A stretch of DNA of 64,000 nt from Polynucleobacter sp. MWH-S4W17 (GTDB lineage Bacteria; Pseudomonadota; Gammaproteobacteria; Burkholderiales; Burkholderiaceae): assembly GCF_018687535.1 (NCBI RefSeq), contig NZ_CP061295.1, positions 186,001 through 250,000 on the forward strand. Reading direction: 5' to 3'. Below, piece after piece: positions 35,197 to 43,452 of the stretch. The translations under genes were made by a program, and so were the position numbers. The number at the start of each line of letters is the position of its first letter. Position 1 is the first letter of the stretch. Under the pieces are notes generated by a model. That model saw only the letters and a list, made by a program, of their open reading frames with translations. It was not told the origin of the DNA and did no database searches.

Positions 35197-36256
35197 TTCC
35201 TCCTGCGAGACGCTCATGTCCGAGCGCAAGAATATTCTTGGCCGCATTGAGGTCGCGGTCATTCACCGAACCACAATCTGAACAAGTCCATTCTCTTATT
35301 CGCAAACCTATTCTACCTTTCGGACTGCTGGTAGCTATAGAGCCGCAGCGCGAACAAGTCTGGGTTGTGTAAGCCTCATTAATTTCCTCAAATATCCCGC
35401 CAGCGTAAGCGCTTTTATATTCCAACATGGTTTTGAGTGACGACCATCCAGCATCTAGCGTAGATTTGGCCATTCTTGTCTTAATGAGTTTGCTACTGGA
35501 TACGTTTCCTACAAATATTGCCCCATACTCTTGAGCGAGCTTAGTAGAGAACTTATGGAGCTCGTCTTTACGACGATTCTTGATCTTGGCATGAAGTGCT
35601 TTGACTAAGGATTTCTTATGGGCTCTTTGTGCCATGCCCAGCGATTGCTCTAGCTGGCGGTAATTTCTGCCAATAAGGCGATGCCCATCGCTGGTGACGG
35701 CGCATTCCTTTAGTCCAAGATCAATACCTATGGACTGAGTAGCTGTATTGTGTTTCTTCTCTACTTTGACTGTGGTGTTGAAATACCAACGACCACGGGA
35801 GTCTTCGGAGAACGAACCGGAACCTAGTTCGTAGTCTGCTAAGCCGTATGAGTCCCATAGACTAATTGCCTTGCCTTGGTAGTGAAGCTGGCCATTGCGG
35901 TAGCGAATTGCCGATTTTTTAATCGGAATCCAGCCCAGAGAGCGTCTTGCGCCGCCACTTTTGCGCCAGGAAAGGCGAATTTTGCGAAACTGCATTCGGC
36001 GAGCAACAAACTCCTCATTGATGGCTTGTACTGTTTGGCTGTGTAGGCTCAAACCTTCTTTACTCGCGCCAGTGGTGTATTGATTTAGGTCGTATGCTGA
36101 GAGAAATTTACCAGTACGGCGCGTATGTTTTTCAGAGAGCTCGTTTACAAAATTCCAAACGAAATTGACTTCACAAGCCTGGGCAAAAAGGAATTTTGCG
36201 TATTTATCTTTGACACGCAATCGCAGGGTTCGAATTGCTTTATTAGATTCCGACAT
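35183..36256 (-). CDS. tnpB: TnpB (OrfB) RNA-guided nuclease-family protein with atypical RuvC-II site
   Basis: A 357-residue TnpB: N-terminal helical/WED-like part (1-170), RuvC-I motif GIDLGLKECAV with Asp179, bridge-helix region (200-235), zinc ribbon with C301, C304, C325, C328, and RuvC-III DRDLNAAKNIL (333-343). The RuvC-II segment, normally VEDL with a catalytic Glu, here reads FVGNVSSSKL (Gly250-Asn251). Acidic residues in FEEINEAYTTQ (289-298) might replace it, as in rearranged TnpBs, or the nuclease may be dead. There is no Shine-Dalgarno before the ATG, and a TACAAT -10 ends 7 bases before it. Confidence 0.93.
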   Translation of the reverse strand: MSESNKAIRTLRLRVKDKYAKFLFAQACEVNFVWNFVNELSEKHTRRTGKFLSAYDLNQYTTGASKEGLSLHSQTVQAINEEFVARRMQFRKIRLSWRKSGGARRSLGWIPIKKSAIRYRNGQLHYQGKAISLWDSYGLADYELGSGSFSEDSRGRWYFNTTVKVEKKHNTATQSIGIDLGLKECAVTSDGHRLIGRNYRQLEQSLGMAQRAHKKSLVKALHAKIKNRRKDELHKFSTKLAQEYGAIFVGNVSSSKLIKTRMAKSTLDAGWSSLKTMLEYKSAYAGGIFEEINEAYTTQTCSRCGSIATSSPKGRIGLRIREWTCSDCGSVNDRDLNAAKNILALGHERLAGGIPTN

Positions 36257-36390
36257 ACTGTAATTGTATACAGTACTTTTTAAAATAAATCTATTAATTA
36301 TTTATTCTTATTTGTTGTAGCTTCTTCTCTCATGGGGTAGTGACTTTTGCGTTGGCTGATAAACTAGCGCACATTCCTTAGGAGTTCACC

Positions 36391-37356
36391 ATGATCAACT
36401 TGTTCGTCCTGCAAAATGGCCGCCTCTCTCAAGAGCAAGTCGAAGATCGCAATGAATTGTTGCAATATGCCAATCCTATCTGGATTGACGTGGTTGATCC
36501 AGAAGAAGAGGAATTAATTTGGATTAAAGAGGCATTTGGCGTACTTTTGCCTGAGTTGGATGACTTGGGTGACTTAGAAGCGTCTGCGCGTTATTTTGAA
36601 GCAGATGATGGCCACCTCCACATCCGTACTGATTTCTTATTGGATGAAGAAGAGACCTCTCGCAACGTTCGAGTAGCGTTTGTTCTGACCAAGCAAGTGT
36701 TGTTCTCAATTCATGACGAAGATTTGCCAGTGTTCCGTTTAGTTCGCTTGCGCGCGCGTTTGCGTCCTGGCTCAGTGAGCAATGCAAAAGATGTATTGCT
36801 AGATTTGTACTCAACAGATGCTGAGTATTCTGCTGATGCTTTGGAAGAGGTTTATGAAAACCTGGAGCAAGCTGGTAAACGAGTTCTGCAAGATGACATC
36901 AATGATGCAGATGCTGAGCAAGTCCTCGAAACTATTGCCAAAGAGGAAGATACCAACGGCCGCATTCGTCGTAACGTGATGGATACCCGTAGAGCCTTGT
37001 CCTTCCTGATGCGCAGCAAGTTACTCTCTGATGAGCAACAGGAGGAGGCACGTCAAATTTTGCGCGATATCGACTCTCTGGAAAACCATACCGCTTTCTT
37101 ATTCGACAAGATTAACTTCTTGATGGATGCTACCGTCGGTTTCATTAACTTAAACCAATCCAAGATCATCAAGATCTTCTCGGTGGTATCGGTAGCCTTA
37201 ATGCCACCAACCTTGCTTGCCAGTATTTGGGGAATGAACTACAAGCACATGCCTGAGTTAGATGCTACTTGGGGTTATCCAATGGCGATTGTTGCAATGG
37301 TAATTTCAGCAATCATTCCACTCTGGTATTTCCACAGCAAAGGCTGGATGAAGTAA
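36391..37356 (+). CDS. corA: CorA-family magnesium/cobalt transporter
   Basis: A 321-residue pentameric Mg2+ channel. A long acidic cytoplasmic domain and stalk helix (1-255) lead to two C-terminal helices. The pore signature GMN is at residues 281-283, followed by the loop YKHMPELDATWGYP and a final Lys/Trp-rich KGWMK. Length is near E. coli CorA (316). A strong TTAGGAG lies 8 bases before the ATG. It is divergent from pyrF/tnpB and converges with the CinA gene after 20 bases. Confidence 0.95.
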   Translation: MINLFVLQNGRLSQEQVEDRNELLQYANPIWIDVVDPEEEELIWIKEAFGVLLPELDDLGDLEASARYFEADDGHLHIRTDFLLDEEETSRNVRVAFVLTKQVLFSIHDEDLPVFRLVRLRARLRPGSVSNAKDVLLDLYSTDAEYSADALEEVYENLEQAGKRVLQDDINDADAEQVLETIAKEEDTNGRIRRNVMDTRRALSFLMRSKLLSDEQQEEARQILRDIDSLENHTAFLFDKINFLMDATVGFINLNQSKIIKIFSVVSVALMPPTLLASIWGMNYKHMPELDATWGYPMAIVAMVISAIIPLWYFHSKGWMK

Positions 37357-37376
37357 TTGGCAGTCTGAATTTGCAC

Positions 37377-37856
37377 TTAATTTCTGAGTAGGGCGATTAA
37401 CTCAGTCAGCGCAAATTCGGTTGCTTGCCTCCTTACTGCTTGACGATCACCGTCAAAATGTACGGTTTTAGTGAAGGTTTGATTTTCAGTCGCCCAGCCA
37501 AAACAGACGGTGCCTACGGGCTTCTCAGTGGTTCCGCCTGACGGGCCGGCAATCCCAGTAATAGAAATAGCCACATTACTTCCCGAATTGATCCGCGCAC
37601 CTTCGGCCATGGCCTTGGCTACTGGCTCGCTAACAGCTCCATAGGATTCAATTAACCGGGCTGGGACATCCAGGCACTCCGTTTTTGCTTCATTGCTGTA
37701 AGTGATGTAGCCACGTTCGAACCACTCGCTTGAGCCTGCAAGTTCAGTCAGGGTGGCAGATACAAGACCACCAGTACAAGACTCTGCAAGTGACACCAGC
37801 CAGTTTCTGGAAAGCAAAATCTCAGCTAAGGTTTTGGTGAGATCAGTTGAGTTCAT
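37377..37856 (-). CDS. pncC: CinA C-terminal family protein, nicotinamide-nucleotide amidohydrolase
   Basis: A 159-residue stand-alone CinA C-terminal domain, which deamidates NMN to NaMN in pyridine-nucleotide recycling. Family motifs SLAESCTGGLVSATLTELAGSS (catalytic Ser region), ITGIAGPSGGTTEKPVGTVCFG and the YSNEAK stretch are all present. Its ATG overlaps the stop of pgpA by one base, closing the thiL-pgpA-pncC operon. Confidence 0.92.
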   Translation of the reverse strand: MNSTDLTKTLAEILLSRNWLVSLAESCTGGLVSATLTELAGSSEWFERGYITYSNEAKTECLDVPARLIESYGAVSEPVAKAMAEGARINSGSNVAISITGIAGPSGGTTEKPVGTVCFGWATENQTFTKTVHFDGDRQAVRRQATEFALTELIALLRN

Positions 37857-38416
37857 TATCTAATGAGAAACTGTATCAAGGCTACTGCGAGCAGTGTAAA
37901 AAATGCAGCAGCAAGATCATCCACCACAATTCCGAACCCTCGCCAAATAATTTGTAAGAAGCTTGATCGCTGAGCGCCATCACCTGCTGTATTTTTAAAG
38001 TGACGATCAATCATGCCAATAGGGCCTGGTTTGATGGCATCAAAAAATCGGAATAGCGCAAAAGCAATCAACTGCATCCAAATATTAGCTGGCATGATGA
38101 AGATAAGCACCAGCCAGAACGCGACAATTTCATCCCAAACAATACCGCCAAAATCTTTTTTACCAAGCTCTTCGCTGACATGACCGCAGATCCAGCAGCC
38201 GAGCAAAATGCCGCCACCAATGATCCAGGTAAAGTCTGCCGTACTGAAAAAATATTCACCTATAAGAAATGCAGCCCACGCCCAAAGAGTACCGGCAGTG
38301 CCTGGAGCTATAGGACTTAGACCACTACCAAAGCCAAATGCAATGGTGCGACTAGCAGTTTGAAAAACCCATTTAAGGTTTGGTTTTACTTCTGCGGAAT
38401 GCTCAACATTAGTCAT
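37856..38416 (-). CDS. pgpA: Phosphatidylglycerophosphatase A
   Basis: A 186-residue inner-membrane lipid phosphatase that dephosphorylates PG-phosphate to phosphatidylglycerol. It has FGSGLSPIAPGTAGTLWA near the N-terminus, DEIVAFWLVL in a membrane segment, and FRFFDAIKPGPIGMIDR with GDGAQRSSFLQI, the typical PgpA order. Three or four hydrophobic helices. It overlaps thiL by 4 bases and pncC by 1. Confidence 0.94.
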   Translation of the reverse strand: MTNVEHSAEVKPNLKWVFQTASRTIAFGFGSGLSPIAPGTAGTLWAWAAFLIGEYFFSTADFTWIIGGGILLGCWICGHVSEELGKKDFGGIVWDEIVAFWLVLIFIMPANIWMQLIAFALFRFFDAIKPGPIGMIDRHFKNTAGDGAQRSSFLQIIWRGFGIVVDDLAAAFFTLLAVALIQFLIR

Positions 38417-39438
38417 TGTGCGAAGTGGTCAAATGAGTTGAGGAATGGAGCTGCTTGTGAATCACTTAAGAGGACTCCTGATGCATCTAGTAAATATACC
38501 CTTGCTTGATGATCTTTTTGCGGAAGTATTTTTCCAATGAGTGTTAGTGGCAAGTTAAGTGTTTTGCTAATTTCCTGTATTTTTTCATGCTGGCTTGATG
38601 GTGCAGTAAAGCAAAGCTCGTAATCATCACCGCCGCATGCGGCAAATAAATTTTGAATGGAAGATTCTTGTTTTTTCAAGATGCTCGATTTTGGTAATTG
38701 ATCCAACTGAATTTGTGCGTCAACTTGCGATTGCTTCAAAATATGGCGTAAATCACCCAACAACCCATCAGAGACATCTAAAGCTGCGCTTGCCACATCT
38801 CTCAATTGAATGCCTAAGTCAATGCGCGGCATTGGTTGATGCATGCGGTCTTCAATTCGTTGTAAGTCTTCGCTAGATAGATCTATTTCATGACGCAGTG
38901 CAGCAAGAGCAAGTCTGGCATCTCCAACCGCACCCGAGACCCAAACGTCATCGCCTGCCTTTGCGCCAGATCTGCGAATAGCTTTGCCGGCGGGGATGCT
39001 GCCAAAGGCGGTGATCGAGATGGTGAGGGGGCCTGCAGTGGTGTCGCCGCCGATAAGGGGGCAGGAATACTCCTTAGCAATGGCAAAAAGCCCTTTAGAG
39101 AAAGCTTCTAGCCAGACTTCATCTACTTTTGGTAGGGCAATTGCCAAGGTAAAACCCAGCGGACTTGCCCCCATGGCCGCTAGGTCTGAAAGGTTAACTG
39201 CTAGGGCTTTGCGGGCCAATAGGGTGGGATCGGCGCCAGCAAAAAAGTGCCTGCCCTCAACCAACATATCGCTGGTAATGGCTATTTCTTCATTCCCTGG
39301 TGGTTTGATCAGGGCGCAGTCATCACCAATCCCCAAGGTAACGCCTTGATCTGCTTTAGAGCGCATTGAATCCGCACCCGTTTTGAAAAAACGTTCAATC
39401 AGGTCAAATTCACCGAGGGGGGTAGCGCGAGAAGACAT
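38413..39438 (-). CDS. thiL: Thiamine-monophosphate kinase
   Basis: A 341-residue ATP enzyme making thiamine diphosphate from thiamine monophosphate. It starts near GEFDLIERFF, has the nucleotide/metal loops GIGDDCALI, DMLVEGRHFF, NLSDLAAMGA and GGDTTAG, and the DVSDGLLGDL motif. It leads the thiL-pgpA-pncC operon, as in many proteobacteria. It is slightly longer than E. coli ThiL (325). Confidence 0.95.
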   Translation of the reverse strand: MSSRATPLGEFDLIERFFKTGADSMRSKADQGVTLGIGDDCALIKPPGNEEIAITSDMLVEGRHFFAGADPTLLARKALAVNLSDLAAMGASPLGFTLAIALPKVDEVWLEAFSKGLFAIAKEYSCPLIGGDTTAGPLTISITAFGSIPAGKAIRRSGAKAGDDVWVSGAVGDARLALAALRHEIDLSSEDLQRIEDRMHQPMPRIDLGIQLRDVASAALDVSDGLLGDLRHILKQSQVDAQIQLDQLPKSSILKKQESSIQNLFAACGGDDYELCFTAPSSQHEKIQEISKTLNLPLTLIGKILPQKDHQARVYLLDASGVLLSDSQAAPFLNSFDHFAQ

Positions 39439-39543
39439 GCCCCATTTTATGGTGGTTATGAAGCGAATGTCCGAGAGGAATAGAATTGAAGTCTTATAAG
39501 TCTTAGCTAAATGAAGATAAGACAGAACTTAGCGAGTTAGTGG

Positions 39544-41865
39544 ATGAGCAAAGAAAATAATAAAGAGCAACAAATTGCAGCCTTAAGAGAGGCAGCGCTT
39601 CAGTACCACGAGTTTCCGACTCCGGGAAAAATTGAAATTGCCCCAACAAAGCAATTAACCAATCAACGAGACTTAGCCCTTGCATACACGCCTGGCGTTG
39701 CAGCTCCTTGCGAAGAGATTGTTAAAGATCCGGCAAATGCATTCAAGTACACCGCCCGTGGAAATTTAGTTGGCGTCATTACGAACGGCACAGCCGTTTT
39801 AGGTTTAGGAAATATTGGACCGCTGGCAAGTAAGCCAGTGATGGAAGGTAAAGCAGTTCTTTTTAAGAAGTTTGCTGGCATTGACGTTTTCGATATCGAA
39901 GTCAATGAAAACGATCCCGATAAATTAGTAGAAATTATTGCGGCACTAGAGCCAACTTTTGGCGGTATTAATTTAGAAGATATTAAAGCGCCTGATTGTT
40001 TTGTCGTTGAGCGCAAGTTGCAAGCTCGCATGAAGATTCCAGTCTTCCATGATGACCAACACGGTACAGCGATTGTGGTTGCAGCCGCCATCCTCAATGG
40101 TTTGAAGGTGGTTGGTAAAAAAGTAGAAGAGGTTAAGTTAGTCACCTCAGGAGCTGGTGCTGCTGCGCTAGCCTGCTTAGATTTATTGGTTGACTTAGGT
40201 ATTCAGCGTAAAAATATTTGGGTTACTGACTTGGCTGGCGTTGCATACAAGGGCCGTAAAGAGTTGATGGATCCTGAAAAGGAGCCGTTTTGCCAAGACA
40301 CAGATTTGCGCACACTTGATCAAGCGATTGAAGGTGCGGATATTTTCTTGGGTCTTTCTGCTGGGGGTGTACTCAAGCAAGACATGGTGAAGAAGATGGC
40401 ACCGAAGCCATTGGTTTATGCCTTAGCAAATCCAACCCCTGAAATTCTTCCTGAAGAAGTGAAAGCAGTTCGTCCGGATGCAATCATGGCGACTGGTCGT
40501 ACCGACTACCCAAATCAAGTAAACAACGTTTTATGTTTCCCATTCATTTTCCGCGGTGCTTTGGATGTGGGTGCAACAACGATTACTCGTGGCATGGAAG
40601 TCGCAGCGGTCAAGGCAGTAGCGGAATTGGCTCAAGCAGAGCAGAGCGAAGTGGTTGCTTCTGTTTACGGTCTCGATAACTTATCCTTTGGCCCGGAGTA
40701 TTTAATTCCAAAGCCATTCGATCCTCGACTCATTACCGTGATTGCTCCTGCAGTTGCTAAGGCGGCGATGGATGATGGTGTAGCTCTACGCCCAATCAAA
40801 GATTTCGATGCCTATCGCAATCAGTTACAGCAATTCGTGTACCACTCTGGCACTTTGATGAAGCCACTCTTTAGCATTGCTAAACGTGTACCAGCAAATC
40901 AAAAACGCATTGTGTTCGCTGAGGGTGAAGATGAGCGTGTATTGCGTGCAGTGCAGATCATCATTGATGAGCATCTTGCTACCCCAATTCTGATTGGTCG
41001 CCCAGCCGTTATCGAGCATCGAATTGAGAAATTCGGCCTGCGTATGAAGGCGGGCGATGATTTTGAGATTGTGAATCCAGAGAATGATTCACGCTTCCGT
41101 GATTTCTGGCAAACCTACCTTGCACTCACAGAGCGTAAGGGTGTAACGCAGTCGTTTGCTAAGTTAGAAGTCCGCCGCCGCAACAGTTTGATTGGAAGTC
41201 TGTTGATTCAAAAAGGCATGGCTGATGGCATGATTTCCGGCACAGTCGGCAATATCGCTACGCACCTGAAATATATTGATGAAGTGATTGGGCATGAGCC
41301 TGGTGCGAATGTTTATGGTGCCATGTCAGGTTTGATTCTTCCAGGACGCCAAGTATTTTTAGTGGACACCCACATCAATCTAGACCCTACGGCCGAACAG
41401 TTAGCTGATCTCACTCTCATGGCCGCAAGTGAAATGAGAAAGCTAGGATTAGCTCCGAAAGTTGCCTTACTGTCCCATTCGAATTTTGGTTCTAGCAATG
41501 CCCCTTCCGCAGTCAAGATGCGTGAAGTGTTGGCATTACTCCAAAAGGCAGATCCAACTCTAGAGGTTGATGGAGAGATGCATGGCGATAGCGCTTTAGA
41601 TGCAAGCATTCGAGAAGGTGCCGTATCTTCATCCTCACTGAAGGGCGATGCCAATCTCTTGGTCCTGCCAAACATTGATGCAGCAAACATTTCTTACAAT
41701 TTGCTAAAAACAGCAGCAGGCAATGGCATTGCAATCGGCCCATTGTTGTTAGGTGTTGCTAAGCCAATTCACATCCTCACTCCGGCCGCAACTGTGCGTC
41801 GTATTGTGAATGTGACAACTTTGGCGGTTGTAGAGGCAGCGAGTAACGCCAGAGGCATTTCTTAA
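39544..41865 (+). CDS. maeB: NADP-dependent malic enzyme (MaeB type, with phosphotransacetylase-like domain)
   Basis: A 773-residue two-domain protein. The malic-enzyme half (1-430) carries YTPGVAAPCEEI, GTAVLGLGNIGPLASKPVMEGK, FHDDQHGTAIVVAAAILNGL (metal/substrate) and the nucleotide loop SGAGAAALACL. The C-terminal half (about 440-773) is phosphate-acetyltransferase-like and regulatory, not catalytic, in studied MaeB. It decarboxylates malate to pyruvate, supplying NADPH. Length fits E. coli MaeB (759). The Shine-Dalgarno is weak. It is followed by a 16-bp hairpin at 41873. Confidence 0.95.
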   Translation: MSKENNKEQQIAALREAALQYHEFPTPGKIEIAPTKQLTNQRDLALAYTPGVAAPCEEIVKDPANAFKYTARGNLVGVITNGTAVLGLGNIGPLASKPVMEGKAVLFKKFAGIDVFDIEVNENDPDKLVEIIAALEPTFGGINLEDIKAPDCFVVERKLQARMKIPVFHDDQHGTAIVVAAAILNGLKVVGKKVEEVKLVTSGAGAAALACLDLLVDLGIQRKNIWVTDLAGVAYKGRKELMDPEKEPFCQDTDLRTLDQAIEGADIFLGLSAGGVLKQDMVKKMAPKPLVYALANPTPEILPEEVKAVRPDAIMATGRTDYPNQVNNVLCFPFIFRGALDVGATTITRGMEVAAVKAVAELAQAEQSEVVASVYGLDNLSFGPEYLIPKPFDPRLITVIAPAVAKAAMDDGVALRPIKDFDAYRNQLQQFVYHSGTLMKPLFSIAKRVPANQKRIVFAEGEDERVLRAVQIIIDEHLATPILIGRPAVIEHRIEKFGLRMKAGDDFEIVNPENDSRFRDFWQTYLALTERKGVTQSFAKLEVRRRNSLIGSLLIQKGMADGMISGTVGNIATHLKYIDEVIGHEPGANVYGAMSGLILPGRQVFLVDTHINLDPTAEQLADLTLMAASEMRKLGLAPKVALLSHSNFGSSNAPSAVKMREVLALLQKADPTLEVDGEMHGDSALDASIREGAVSSSSLKGDANLLVLPNIDAANISYNLLKTAAGNGIAIGPLLLGVAKPIHILTPAATVRRIVNVTTLAVVEAASNARGIS

Positions 41866-41872
41866 GAATCAG

Positions 41873-41912
41873 TAATATATGTAAGTTAGTAATAACTTAC
41901 ATATATTATTTC
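41873..41912 (+). terminator. AT-rich terminator-like hairpin after maeB
   Basis: A perfect 16-bp inverted repeat (41873-41888 with 41893-41908), loop GTAA, followed by TTTCT. The stem is AT-rich but long. Confidence 0.6.
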
Positions 41913-41993
41913 TATATAAATCAGTGCATTACATAAAATGCACTGTATTTGGGCTTGATTTGATGGCGTGTTAAGGGTAACCTAGCACCCATC

Positions 41994-42614
41994 ATGAATA
42001 ATCGCTCTGAAAACAGCAATACAGCAAGCTTCGATGAACATAGCCGTGCTGAAAGTTGGGATAGCAATGATCGACTGGAAACCGAATCATCCGCTGCCAA
42101 CATTTATGCTGAAGGCGGTTTATCTCGTTTACAAACCTATGCAGCAAATCAAGTTTCGGGGAAAAAAGTGACAGCTTCTTGGCGTGCCGCTTTGGCCGTT
42201 CGCGATGCCGGACCGCCGGCAATGTTGCGCAGTGTGCGCCCTAATATCGTTCAATCTATTCGTGCTTTCCGTACTCCTGATTTGCAGGAAGCGGCAACTG
42301 AATTGGGTCAACACTTCATTTATGCCAATTGCGCAAATGCAATGACTAAAGGTGAGGTTTTGGAGTCGATTGCGATTGCGTACTCATTTACTAAGCAGCA
42401 GGCAAAAAATTACGATCCTTTGTTGGATGCTTTGACTACCACGGTAGACAAGTCTGGCCCACAGCCTGGATTTGTAGTGGTGCTTGAAGGTTTGCCTTGT
42501 ACTCAGAAGTTTGACAAAGAAGCCCGTGAAACATTGTTGGATGTTTTCCGTGATGCTGTTGATTTCTGGGCTGAGCGCCGTACTCCATACCGCGTCTTCT
42601 ATTCTTTTGCTTAA
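41994..42614 (+). CDS. Barstar-family (barnase-inhibitor-like) protein
   Basis: A 206-residue protein. Residues 1-45 are polar and disordered (MNNRSENSNTASFDEHSR...). The rest resembles barstar-related proteins of betaproteobacteria, ending with RETLLDVFRDAVDFWAERR and YRVFYSF. A short conserved helix (GEVLESIAIAYSFTKQQAKNYDPLLDAL) matches barstar's inhibitory helix region, where DPLLDAL sits close to barstar's DxLxD-type acidic motif. No barnase-like ribonuclease is adjacent. It could still protect against an unlinked RNase or have another role. The assignment is family-level. Confidence 0.72.
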   Translation: MNNRSENSNTASFDEHSRAESWDSNDRLETESSAANIYAEGGLSRLQTYAANQVSGKKVTASWRAALAVRDAGPPAMLRSVRPNIVQSIRAFRTPDLQEAATELGQHFIYANCANAMTKGEVLESIAIAYSFTKQQAKNYDPLLDALTTTVDKSGPQPGFVVVLEGLPCTQKFDKEARETLLDVFRDAVDFWAERRTPYRVFYSFA

Positions 42615-42638
42615 TCGTTAAAGTCTTGCAAGCCTTAT

Positions 42639-42664
42639 AAATCGCCTCTACTTGAGGCGATTTT
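42639..42664. terminator. Hairpin between the barstar-like gene and rsmE, probable shared terminator
   Basis: A 10-bp perfect stem (AAATCGCCTC 42639-42648 with GAGGCGATTT 42654-42663), 5-base loop and a short T-run. The rsmE stop codon (42648-42650) is embedded in it. Confidence 0.7.
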
Positions 42665-43409
42665 GCATTTCAGGATTCCATACGCTGTGTACGGCTGTAA
42701 TAGCCACTACGCCCGCTGTTTCCGTTCTGAGTACCCGCTCCCCCAGTGAAACCAATTGATAGCCTGCTGCTTGCGCTTGAGCCTCTTCTTCAGGGGAATG
42801 ACCACCCTCGGGGCCGATCATTAAGACGATATCTTGGGGAGCATTTTCAATTAACACCGAATACAGGCTTTTCGTCGCATCAGGACTGAGTAGTAGTTTG
42901 AGTGCGGGTTTTGGAGTCGCTTGTAAATAACTTTCAAAAGTTTGAATGGGCTCCAGGCTGGCAAGGACGGTGCGATCGCATTGCTCGCAAGCTGCTTGAA
43001 TGATGCCCTCCCAGTGGGCAAGTCTTTTTTGGGCGCGCTCAAGGTCGCTGGAGCGGGTTAACTTGAGGATGGAGCGTTCACATTGCATGGGGGCAATATT
43101 TTGGGCGCCCGTTTCTACCGCTTTCTCAACAATCCAGTCCATTTTGTCCCCGCCAGCCAGTCCTTGAGCCAGGGTAATGGTATATGGGGTCTCACGATGG
43201 GTGTCGGTATGGATATCCGTCAGTTGAACTTGACCCGTTTTTCCACTCAAAGAGAGTAGTTCTCCTTTGGCTACCTGGCCTTTTCCATCAAATACAGGGA
43301 AGAATTCCCCGGCTTGGACACGCCTAACGCGCAAATGGTGGGCAACCTCTGGGGTGAGGGCGGTCGGCTTTTGGGATTCCCATGGTCCGGGAAGATAAAA
43401 TTGAGGCAT
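42648..43409 (-). CDS. rsmE: 16S rRNA m3U1498 methyltransferase
   Basis: A 253-residue SPOUT-class SAM methyltransferase that methylates U1498 of 16S rRNA. I start at ATG 43409-43407 (MPQFYLPGPWES); a 12-residue upstream extension exists but lacks family similarity. The N-terminal PUA-like part holds HHLRVRRVQAGEFFPVFDG. The knot region shows MIGPEGGHSPEEEAQAQAAG and LGERVLRTETA, the typical RsmE end. It is divergent from tkt with 43 bases between. Confidence 0.95.
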   Translation of the reverse strand: MPQFYLPGPWESQKPTALTPEVAHHLRVRRVQAGEFFPVFDGKGQVAKGELLSLSGKTGQVQLTDIHTDTHRETPYTITLAQGLAGGDKMDWIVEKAVETGAQNIAPMQCERSILKLTRSSDLERAQKRLAHWEGIIQAACEQCDRTVLASLEPIQTFESYLQATPKPALKLLLSPDATKSLYSVLIENAPQDIVLMIGPEGGHSPEEEAQAQAAGYQLVSLGERVLRTETAGVVAITAVHSVWNPEMQNRLK

Positions 43410-43452
43410 TACTGAAATATAGCCAATTAATTTTCCAGAGACCACTTTTACG

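Larger units (their letters stand above)
35166..36274 (-). mobile_element. IS200/IS605-type element carrying only tnpB (IS1341-like)
   Basis: The element inserts between divergent pyrF and corA. Its right end is marked by an imperfect palindrome TCCCC-T-CC-TTAATT-GG-T-GGGGA (35175-35196) that spans the tnpB stop. Downstream on the minus strand comes GATGTCAAC. A TCAA cleavage site, as in known IS605-group right ends, would place the boundary near 35166. The left end is uncertain; an inverted repeat ACTGTA...TACAGT (36257-36274) abuts the tnpB start. There is no Y1 transposase TnpA, so mobility would need one in trans. Exact ends are inference. Confidence 0.7.

Noticed and set aside
39487-39515. 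Inverted repeat GTCTTAT/ATAAGAC upstream of maeB as an operator
   Set aside because: Only 7 bp with a 16-20-base spacer in AT-rich DNA; too weak to assign to any regulator.
39663-40145. 160-codon minus-strand open frame inside maeB
   Set aside because: It is antisense to the malic-enzyme core motifs and carries no domain.
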